Assembly (NCBI GenBank): GCA_963765585.1
Contig: CAVXXB010000011.1
Coordinates: 186,001 to 250,000, forward strand
DNA length: 64,000 nucleotides
Origin: CAVXXB01 sp963765585
Lineage (GTDB): Bacteria; Calditrichota; Calditrichia; JAJRVZ01
Direction of reading: 5' to 3'
Notes under the pieces: generated by a model
Database searches by the model: none
What the model was told of the DNA's origin: nothing
What the model saw: the letters and a program-made list of their open reading frames with translations, nothing else
Program-made: the position numbers and the translations under genes
In this document: positions 57,822-64,000 of the stretch, one piece after another
Numbering within the stretch: the first letter of the stretch is position 1
Layout: each line of letters starts with the position of its first letter

Positions 57822-58931
57822 TCAACTTCCTTTGATAAAACCAATAATATGATCCGCTGCGCGATCAGATGCCCCGGGATCACCCAGTTTTTCTGCAATA
57901 AGAGATAGCTCATTTCGTTTTGCAGTATTGTTTTCCTCGGTTAACAACTTATTAATCTCTGTAACAGTCCGGGCAGGGGTGAAATCAGTTTGCAGTAATT
58001 CTGTGGCGATCGTTTTCCCGGCTACAATATTGGCTAAACCGATACCCTCCAGTTTGACCAGCATTTTCCCTAAATACCAGGTAATATTTCCGACTTTATA
58101 TACAATAACCAATGGAACCTGAAAATAGGCCGTTTCCAGGGTTGCCGTTCCCGAGGATACCAGAGCCACATCTAATTGATTATAAAATTTATCGATGGGT
58201 CCTTCAAAAACTTCGACATATGTTTTATCTGAGATATAAGAATCATATTCTTCCCGTGGAATATTTTCAACCCGGGCAATCAAGACCCTATTAATTTTAT
58301 TTTCCGAATACAATAATTTTGCAGTGGCAAGCATATCTGGCAATAATTTTTGCAGCTCCTGCCGGCGACTACCCGGGAGTAATCCCAGAACTTTGTTATT
58401 AGGGTCAAATTGTTTTGGATGAACCAGTTGATAATGACTATCTACCAGCGGATGACCGACATAAGTGGCATCAATCCCATGATTTTTATAAAAATCAACT
58501 TCGAAGGGAAACACAACCAGCATCAGATCCACATAAGATCTGATCTTTTTCACACGACGCTGGCCCCAGGCCCAGAGTTGCGGACTGATATAATAGATAA
58601 CAGGGACGCCCATTTGCTTCACTTTTTTTGCCAGTTTTAGATTAAAACCGGGATAATCTATAAAAATGACCGCATTGGGTTTTTCCGATTCAATATGCCG
58701 GACCATCTCTTTAAATACACGTTTGATAAAAGGAAGATGCCGGATGACTTCGCTCAATCCCAGAAATGCCATTTGCCGGATATGGTAAATCGCTTTATGG
58801 CCTTCGGCAATCATCAAATCACCACCAATACCACTAATTTTAAGTGTTTCGGTTTTTTCTGCGAGCGCCCTGATTAGTTTCGCTCCGTGAATATCACCCG
58901 ATACTTCACCGGCAATGATGACTAAGTTCAT
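57822..58931 (-). CDS. lpxB: Lipid-A-disaccharide synthase
   Basis: LpxB (GT19) joins UDP-diacylglucosamine and lipid X to make the lipid A disaccharide at the inner membrane. The 369-residue protein has the N-terminal IIAGEVSGDIHGAKLIRAL, FIDYPGFNLKLAKKVK, YYISPQLWAWGQRRVKKI, LLPGSRRQELQKLLPDML, and VSSGTATLETAYFQVPLVIVYKV (in parts). It shows the organism makes lipopolysaccharide. It ends nine bases before larA. Confidence 0.96.
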   Translation of the reverse strand: MNLVIIAGEVSGDIHGAKLIRALAEKTETLKISGIGGDLMIAEGHKAIYHIRQMAFLGLSEVIRHLPFIKRVFKEMVRHIESEKPNAVIFIDYPGFNLKLAKKVKQMGVPVIYYISPQLWAWGQRRVKKIRSYVDLMLVVFPFEVDFYKNHGIDATYVGHPLVDSHYQLVHPKQFDPNNKVLGLLPGSRRQELQKLLPDMLATAKLLYSENKINRVLIARVENIPREEYDSYISDKTYVEVFEGPIDKFYNQLDVALVSSGTATLETAYFQVPLVIVYKVGNITWYLGKMLVKLEGIGLANIVAGKTIATELLQTDFTPARTVTEINKLLTEENNTAKRNELSLIAEKLGDPGASDRAADHIIGFIKGS

Positions 58932-59267
58932 CTTATATAAAACCCTCTTATTGTTTCCCTTTTTTCAGTATCTTGATAATATAATAAAAAAATGGATTAT
59001 GTACACAGGCTCTCTGCTTTCGGCTGTCAGCCGTCAGCAGTTGGCCGATTGGCAATAGGCGATACAAATAACAAATTACAAATTACCAATTACTAATTAC
59101 AGGTTTGCGGTTGGCCGTTAGCCGATAGCCGACAGCCAATTCCAAGTTCCCAGTTCCCAATATTCCAGTATTTTTATAATGCTAATTGTCTCTGATTCTC
59201 TTAAATTTGGAACCAAAACTAACCTGATTCGTAATTTTATGCAATATCAAAACGGGTTGAAAATATA
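58932..59267. other. Divergent gap with nested family B and A repeats
   Basis: At 59011-59160 a family B element (CTTTCGGCTGTCAGCCGTCAG on the left, GCCGATAGCCGACAGCC on the right) surrounds a family A palindrome (CAAATTACAAATTACCAATT and TACTAATTACAGG), then a CCAAGTTCCCAGTTCCC tail. The remainder up to the porV-like ATG is AT-rich, with no feature. Confidence 0.65.
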
Positions 59268-60485
59268 ATGCAAAAATTAATAGCTTTAATATTTACCATA
59301 ATATTTACGATTTCTTTGGCAGCTCAGGATGCATCCCTGTTGCCAATCCTTACAACATCACCTTCGCCAAAATTAAATGCCATGGCCGGGATTGGTGTCG
59401 CTTTACCCACTACTGATTCTTACGGTCAGTTTTATAATCCAGCCCAGGTAGCGTTTGCGGCCAGACATAGTAACTTTTCCATCCACTTCCTTCCGGGCGG
59501 GCAGGACCTTTCAAACACCGGCAAACCCGAATTGAAATCATCTGCGTCAAATCTGGGATACCAGTTACGTGGCCGGCGTGATGAGAAAAGTGTCAGCCTG
59601 GGAATTGGCTACATTAACTCCGACCTTGATTTGGGTGCCAAGACCTTTGTTGATTCTATGGGCAATCCGATACGGACTACGGTCCAGAATGAGAATTATT
59701 ATTCCATTACTCTGGGCGTGGGCTTCACTTATTTTGTTGATATCAACCTTGGATTAACATATAAATCGATTATCAGCAATCCTGGTTTTATTCAGATATC
59801 TGACAATGAAATAGTCCAGGCGCGAGATTATATCGGTACCTGGGATTATGGCATCTTAATCACTGCGCCTTTACATCGCTTCATTTTTAAGCCGGGAAAG
59901 GATGCAAAACTAAGGCCATTGTTAGATTTTTCTGTAGGCTACTCCAAGACCAATAGCAGCAGTGAAATAAAATATAATGACTTTATCCCCGAATTGCCGT
60001 TGCCGAGAACGGCACGTTTGGGATACAGTGCCCGCGGCGGGATCGGAATTACCTTTGAAAGAAAACATTTTCAGGCATTTGAAGCATACTTTTCTGTGGA
60101 GGCCAATGATCTGCTAGTCAAACAGGAAGATAATGGCTTTAGTTATCAGGGATTTATTGGCGATATTGATATATCAAAACATATTATCAAAGCGCAGGGG
60201 GATGAGAAGGTCACCTCGCGGGTTGGTTATGGTATCGAGTTGTTTGAGACGCTCTATCTTGCCGGTGGATTTTATGAGGGAGGTGGATTTGAGAAGACAA
60301 ATACTTTTGGATTTGGGATCCGCACGAAAGGAATATTTCGTCTGTTTCAAACAAAATACACAAAGAACGCATTTTCCTTTATCTTTGACAATATGGATTT
60401 TCAATATTATTCGAGTGTGTATTCGGTATATCCCGGTGATGAAGTCCGGTTTAATGGTGTCATGGTGAGTTTTAGCGGAATATAG
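59268..60485 (+). CDS. PorV/PorQ-like outer-membrane beta-barrel protein
   Basis: The 405-residue protein has a signal peptide (LIALIFTIIFTISLAAQ) and then the family start PKLNAMAGIGVALPTTDSYGQFYNPAQVAFA, as in PorV/PorQ. The rest is a row of amphipathic beta-strands with glycine turns, ending FNGVMVSFSGI with a terminal aromatic-type strand. PorV shuttles type IX cargo and PorQ belongs to the same fold; which role this protein has cannot be told. It fits with the T9SS cargo genes in the window. Confidence 0.78.
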   Translation: MQKLIALIFTIIFTISLAAQDASLLPILTTSPSPKLNAMAGIGVALPTTDSYGQFYNPAQVAFAARHSNFSIHFLPGGQDLSNTGKPELKSSASNLGYQLRGRRDEKSVSLGIGYINSDLDLGAKTFVDSMGNPIRTTVQNENYYSITLGVGFTYFVDINLGLTYKSIISNPGFIQISDNEIVQARDYIGTWDYGILITAPLHRFIFKPGKDAKLRPLLDFSVGYSKTNSSSEIKYNDFIPELPLPRTARLGYSARGGIGITFERKHFQAFEAYFSVEANDLLVKQEDNGFSYQGFIGDIDISKHIIKAQGDEKVTSRVGYGIELFETLYLAGGFYEGGGFEKTNTFGFGIRTKGIFRLFQTKYTKNAFSFIFDNMDFQYYSSVYSVYPGDEVRFNGVMVSFSGI

Positions 60486-60493
60486 AAATAGTA

Positions 60494-60520
60494 CTTCTCC
60501 GGAAATAATTTCCGGAGAAG
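60494..60520 (+). terminator. Perfect 12-bp hairpin with TAA loop, copy 2
   Basis: Arm CTTCTCCGGAAA, loop TAA and the exact complementary arm, eight bases after the porV-like stop. It may end transcription of that gene, but no T-run follows. A near-identical hairpin sits at 5869. Confidence 0.6.
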
Positions 60521-60541
60521 ACTATCAGTAGTTAATCTGAT

Positions 60542-60892
60542 TTACTTGTCTGATTCTGCTTTTTTGTAAATCGCATAATAAATGACAAATGCCAGACCAG
60601 ACAATATAAATGCCAGGCCAAACGTAACCTCGTCCGCGTAGTCGTATGGAAAGAATCTACCGGCCACTACCGCAATACCGATTCCTATCAGAACCATACC
60701 CCATTTTACGGCATTGAGTCCACTCAGGAACTGATCAGATGTTTTTTCAAAAAGGTTTTTAAGATTTTCATCTACAATCCCTTTCTCAACTGCTTTTGAC
60801 CGGAGACGACTGTCGGCAATAGTCTTTATTACAAAACCGATGGTACCAAACACGATTAGTACATTAAAAACAACCATTAAATTCTCTGACAT
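60542..60892 (-). CDS. Small membrane protein of unknown function (116 residues)
   Basis: Three hydrophobic segments (near residues 5-23, 62-80 and 88-108) are separated by a charged cytoplasmic-type loop (SRLRSKAVEKGIVDENLKNLFEK). The ATG has AGGAGA upstream. It is transcribed divergently from the ECF sigma gene, 127 bp away; similar small proteins accompany ECF systems in this group of bacteria, so it may be a member of its regulon. That is inference. Confidence 0.65.
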   Translation of the reverse strand: MSENLMVVFNVLIVFGTIGFVIKTIADSRLRSKAVEKGIVDENLKNLFEKTSDQFLSGLNAVKWGMVLIGIGIAVVAGRFFPYDYADEVTFGLAFILSGLAFVIYYAIYKKAESDK

Positions 60893-61019
60893 GATATTCT
60901 CCTTTCTCAGATTCTTGTCTCAGCAGACACGTGAAAATTCAAAATGTTGCAAAAATAAATTTTATTCTTTTGAAACATTTCTTAATCTATATTGTCTGAT
61001 ATGGTAAAAGAGGAACCGA

Positions 61020-61607
61020 TTGGATATTGAATTCGAACTGGTCAGGAAGATTCTTGCCGGTGATCACCATCGATTTGAAGAAATCGTTAAGCGCTATGAA
61101 CGTCTGGTTGCGCATATTGTATTTCGTATGGTATCCGATGACGTAGACCGGGAAGAGCTGTGTCAGGAAGTATTCATCAAGGTCTTTCAAAATCTTGAAG
61201 GTTTTAATTTCAATGCCAAATTATCCACCTGGATAGCAAAGATTGCCCATAATAATTGTATTAATCACTTGCGCAAAAGAAAATTAAATTTGCTTGATGA
61301 TATGAAAAATCCGGACGAGCCGGAGGAAATACAATTTTCAGAAAGTTTGCATACAAAAGCATCGGTACCGGATATAGAATCGGAAGCAGCAGATAGGGCA
61401 GATATTATCAGGAAAGAAATTGAAAAATTACCGGAAAAATATAAAATTATACTTACATTATATCATATTGATGAAATGAGTTATAAAGATATTGGAAATG
61501 TAATAGATTTACCGGAAGGAACGGTAAAAAGTTATTTATTCCGGGCAAGAAAAATGTTAAAAGAAAGTCTGGTAAAAGAATACCAGGGAGAAGAGATATG
61601 GCAGTAA
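61020..61607 (+). CDS. ECF RNA polymerase sigma factor
   Basis: The 195-residue sigma factor has region 2 (FEEIVKRYERLVAHIVFRMV, DREELCQEVFIKVFQNLEGF, LSTWIAKIAHNNCINHLRKRK) and region 4 (LPEKYKIILTLYHIDEMSYKDIG, LPEGTVKSYLFRARKML). The initiator is TTG at 61020 with AGAGGA eight bases upstream; no ATG lies between it and region 2. It overlaps the anti-sigma gene by 10 bp. The regulon and signal are unknown. Confidence 0.93.
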   Translation: MDIEFELVRKILAGDHHRFEEIVKRYERLVAHIVFRMVSDDVDREELCQEVFIKVFQNLEGFNFNAKLSTWIAKIAHNNCINHLRKRKLNLLDDMKNPDEPEEIQFSESLHTKASVPDIESEAADRADIIRKEIEKLPEKYKIILTLYHIDEMSYKDIGNVIDLPEGTVKSYLFRARKMLKESLVKEYQGEEIWQ

Positions 61608-62086
61608 ATCATCTTGATGATCAACAGTTTCAGCTGTATTTGGACGACACTTTGGATGAGGAGAGAAGCGATTTTGAATCACATTTGAATTCCTGTCAGG
61701 AATGCCGTCAGAAATTGGCTGAATACCGGGAAATATATTATGTTCTTAGGGAGGATACCGCACCTCAACTGTCGGCAAATTTTAGCAAAAGTGTGCTGGA
61801 TAGATTGCAGATAAAAAATACGTTCTGGTCTCTTTATAATGATTATTTATTGAGTGGCCTGGCAATATTTATTGCCATAACCGGCCTGATGATTTGGTTT
61901 AGTCCTTGGAAGCTGGTAAAAGGTATGTTTGCTTCTTTTGTCAATCAGATGTCGGTTTTCTTCACAAGTCTATCACCCCTATTGGGTGGAAAAATACACC
62001 TGATTTTAGGCATTTGTCTGATTTTGATCATTATTGAGGTAATCGATTACAAATTATTGCGTCCGCGGTTACGGCAGATAAATTGA
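61598..62086 (+). CDS. Zinc-finger anti-sigma factor
   Basis: The 162-residue protein starts with a ZAS domain (HLNSCQEC, His29-x3-Cys33-x2-Cys36) that holds the ECF factor, followed by two hydrophobic segments (LLSGLAIFIAITGLMIWFS and IHLILGICLILIIIEVID). The sigma gene overlaps its start, as is usual for such pairs. The signal it senses is not evident. Confidence 0.9.
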   Translation: MAVNHLDDQQFQLYLDDTLDEERSDFESHLNSCQECRQKLAEYREIYYVLREDTAPQLSANFSKSVLDRLQIKNTFWSLYNDYLLSGLAIFIAITGLMIWFSPWKLVKGMFASFVNQMSVFFTSLSPLLGGKIHLILGICLILIIIEVIDYKLLRPRLRQIN

Positions 62087-62135
62087 TGGATGTGTCTCTA
62101 TCGCATGCCCCGGCGTTAATTATCCTGGTGGATCA

Positions 62136-62213
62136 GGACACGGCATGCCGTGTCCCTACGCCGATTGAGGATTGCCAATCGCCAATGGTTTGAGACGCAT
62201 AGCAATGCGTCTC
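62136..62213. repeat. Two perfect palindromes (family F)
   Basis: GGACACGGCATGCCGTGTCC (62136-62155) is a perfect 20-bp palindrome. GAGACGCAT, loop AGCA, ATGCGTCTC (62192-62213) is a perfect 9-bp hairpin. A weaker related sequence is at 62095-62110. They lie between the convergent anti-sigma and yciH genes. Confidence 0.7.
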
Positions 62214-62225
62214 TATCACCCAAAA

Positions 62226-62573
62226 TCACCCACCCCGGTTTATTACATGAAATCCTTTTTTTTCCAAAAATTGCCGGATTTTAACCCGATGATCGCCCTG
62301 GATTTCAATATTCTGACTTTTTACGGCACCGCCGGCACCGCAATATTTCTGCATTTCTTTCAGTTGTGATTTAAGATCGCCGCGCATGCCTGAAATGACG
62401 GTAACGGTTTTACCTTTACGCTGTTTGCGGTCGCGTTCGATATAAATCTTATTTCCGGAAGATGAACCTGGTTTATTCTGACTACAAGTACACTGGTCTG
62501 AAGATTTACCACACTGGTTGCATTTTTGCTGCCAGTCCGGATTTGTGGAATAGACTAATTTGTTGTCTGACAT
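62226..62573 (-). CDS. yciH: SUI1/YciH translation initiation factor homologue
   Basis: This 115-residue protein is the bacterial relative of eIF1. The N-terminal part has a zinc-like CxxC..C pair (KCNQCGKSSDQCTCS). The SUI1 domain covers residues 40-115 with IERDRKQRKGKTVTVISGM, LKEMQKYCGAGGAVK and IEIQGDHRVKIRQFLEKKG. The role in bacteria is poorly defined. It stands alone. Confidence 0.92.
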   Translation of the reverse strand: MSDNKLVYSTNPDWQQKCNQCGKSSDQCTCSQNKPGSSSGNKIYIERDRKQRKGKTVTVISGMRGDLKSQLKEMQKYCGAGGAVKSQNIEIQGDHRVKIRQFLEKKGFHVINRGG

Positions 62574-62619
62574 AATTTGTTGCCCGGTTATAATTTGATG
62601 GTATATGTTAATATTTTTA

Positions 62620-62790
62620 TTCAGACAGGATAACAGGATTTCTTGGAATATGTTGTAATCAGGTTAAACCTTGGAACAAGAGACTATCAGGCGTCATGCT
62701 GAATTTATTTCAGCATCTAAAAACTATAGAAACCAAAAGATCCTGAACCAAGTTCAGGATGACGATAGTGTATCCTGTTATCCCGTCAAA
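62620..62790. repeat. Composite repeat: family C hairpins inside a GACAGGATAACAGGAT element
   Basis: GACAGGATAACAGGAT (about 62625) and ATCCTGTTATCCCGTC (about 62771) are inverted partners with 15 of 16 matches. Between them are family C-type hairpins (CATGCTGAATTTATTTCAGCAT and ATCCTGAACC / GTTCAGGAT). One repeat appears to have formed or inserted within the other. Confidence 0.7.
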
Positions 62791-62817
62791 AAATCAAATT
62801 TTAGAGTAGCAATAATA

Positions 62818-64000
62818 CTATTTAACTAATATCATTTTGCGGGTTTGCACCAGGCCGAAATTTGTTGTCAGCGAGCAAATATACACCCCGCTGGCAAAAC
62901 CACTGGCATCCCAATTTACCACATACTCCCCGGCTGGCTGGCGGTCATTTACAAGAGATGTAACTTTTTGTCCATTGATAGTGTAAATGCTTAAATCAAC
63001 CTCGCTGAGAGCAGATAGCCGATAGCCGATGGCCGTAACCGGATTGAATGGATTGGGATAATTTTGCTCCAGATCTGAATTATCCGGAAAAATGTGGCCC
63101 CATGATATATTACTGGCGAAATCAGTTTCAAATGCACCCAGGTCCGGTGCAAGACCATTATACGGTAATCCCACATCCACACCGGCATCGATCAGATCAC
63201 TACCTTCAGCCAGATTTAAAAAGGTGATGTCCGGCAGGCTGCCGTCTGAATTACGTGGTGCATCGGCTTCCCCGTACTCAAGCGAGATAAAATCCGCTTC
63301 ATCTACATTAAAACCTGGCAGCCAGCTATTGGCTTCCTGGATGGCAAAATCGCCCAACTCTGCAGAACCGAGATAAGCGATACAATTCTTTACTGTAAGT
63401 GTTTCGCCCGCTTTCAGTTCCCGCTTAATACGGAAATCCGCTGTGATATTGTTATATCCGGTGCAATTGAACAATGTCATACTTCCGGCATTGTTGTTCT
63501 GATCAAATCCTTTATTTTTATTCTCAAAGGCCAGGCAATTGCTGAGATTCATATGATGTCTCAGATCGAGACTGTTGCTGTTATCACCACCGCCCATTTT
63601 GAAGCCATTACCGTTGGCCTGTGGACCAGGATCAGACCCGTCTTTTAGATAGCCATTCCCCCAGGTCCAGCAGTTTTCCAGTGTAGTGGTCACATCGTCG
63701 GCACCCCGTAGATAGCCATCCCAGCCGTCATCGCAATTGCCCCAGGCCCGGCAACCATAGAAGTAATTTCCGCTGCCGACGGTGAGTTTTGGCGCAAAGC
63801 CATCGGCGTCGCCATAGTCCGATGGATCGGCATTATAATATGAATCACAATTGATGATCTGGTTATTTGCCGCTCCATTAGACAGTTGCAGACCGGTATC
63901 CCGGTTTTCATAGAAAGAACAAAATTCGATGATATTATTGGAGCCGCCATCAATGTACATGCCATTATCCCCGGCGCCTTTAATATCGATACCATAAATA
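62818..64000 (-). CDS. PL9-like pectate lyase with T9SS sorting domain (partial)
   Basis: The frame is open to the window edge, so the N-terminus is missing. The visible 393 residues hold a right-handed beta-helix (NGMYIDGGSNNIIEFCSFYEN onward) with the PL9 signature DADGFAPKLTVGSG and NCDDGWDGY, whose acidic residues bind calcium and whose lysine is catalytic in characterised PL9 lyases. A sorting domain follows (NYPNPFNPVTAIGYRLSALS, then GEYVVNWDASGFASGVYICS), ending QTRKMILVK. The enzyme should be secreted by the type IX system and cut pectate. Bases 63007-63036, encoding part of GYRLSALS, resemble the family B repeat. Confidence 0.82.
   Translation of the reverse strand, partial: IYGIDIKGAGDNGMYIDGGSNNIIEFCSFYENRDTGLQLSNGAANNQIINCDSYYNADPSDYGDADGFAPKLTVGSGNYFYGCRAWGNCDDGWDGYLRGADDVTTTLENCWTWGNGYLKDGSDPGPQANGNGFKMGGGDNSNSLDLRHHMNLSNCLAFENKNKGFDQNNNAGSMTLFNCTGYNNITADFRIKRELKAGETLTVKNCIAYLGSAELGDFAIQEANSWLPGFNVDEADFISLEYGEADAPRNSDGSLPDITFLNLAEGSDLIDAGVDVGLPYNGLAPDLGAFETDFASNISWGHIFPDNSDLEQNYPNPFNPVTAIGYRLSALSEVDLSIYTINGQKVTSLVNDRQPAGEYVVNWDASGFASGVYICSLTTNFGLVQTRKMILVK

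Noticed and set aside
1..64000. tRNA, rRNA, tmRNA, phage or insertion-sequence genes
   Set aside because: I looked for tRNA-like cloverleaf sequences, transposase or integrase motifs and found none that I could support by eye.

Overview
The window is a chromosomal segment (roughly 40% G+C by eye) from a Gram-negative bacterium, most likely an uncultured lineage of the Fibrobacteres-Chlorobi-Bacteroidetes (FCB) neighbourhood such as Marinimicrobia, Calditrichota or KSB1. The evidence is lpxB (lipid A), a PorV/PorQ-like outer-membrane barrel, three proteins or remnants ending in type IX secretion (T9SS/FlgD-like) sorting domains, and a bacilliredoxin plus YpdA pair that points to bacillithiol. 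The exact phylum cannot be settled by reading. I see no rRNA, tRNA, CRISPR array, phage or insertion sequence.

Layout. 0-11 kb (minus strand): start of rpoN cut by the window edge, a secreted TPR protein, mreB, then the classical housekeeping run trpS-scpA-scpB-rluB-cmk-rpsA, preceded by an NlpC/P60 peptidase and an HNH protein. 11.5-17.4 kb (mostly plus): pdxA, a MATE transporter, a bacilliredoxin on the minus strand, pyk, and half of a GT-B glycosyltransferase. 17.4-33.7 kb: htpG, DUF4105 and MATE genes, a Yip1-like and an NTF2-like protein, two heavily disrupted loci (24.0-26.2 kb), a nitrilase-family amidase, an SPL-like radical SAM protein, an M19 dipeptidase, a penicillin acylase and an M24 peptidase homologue. 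34-39.3 kb (plus): CIRCE-groES-groEL, folB-folK, a deoxynucleoside kinase, a DUF4834-like microprotein and a GAF/HD-GYP protein. 39.3-58.9 kb (minus): metK, phosphoglucose/phosphomannose isomerase, HPr and PTS IID/IIC, ypdA, mrp, an unknown acidic protein, recN, a T9SS propeller protein, the riboflavin genes ribD-ribE-ribBA-ribH, Nudix, methyltransferase, larA and lpxB. 59-64 kb: PorV/PorQ-like barrel, an ECF sigma/anti-sigma pair, yciH, and a PL9-like pectate lyase that runs off the window.

Two themes run through the window. First, almost every gap over 200 bp is filled by short, imperfectly palindromic dispersed repeats. I group them as A (AATTAGTAATTGG type), B (GCCGATAGCC type), C (TTCTGAAC..GTTCAGAA type), D (CCACGAAG..CTTCGTGG and variants), E (CGCAGAGACGC type) and F (perfect palindromes). 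Some are nested in each other, one supplies the stop codon of ypdA, and a family-B-like stretch lies inside a T9SS sorting-domain coding sequence. Second, nine single-base frame disruptions occur in seven otherwise well-conserved genes (rpsA, two MATE genes, Yip1, NTF2-like, SPL-like, ribD; penicillin acylase carries two, making eight genes in all), and every one is a gained base. That bias looks more like insertion-type sequencing error than real gene decay.
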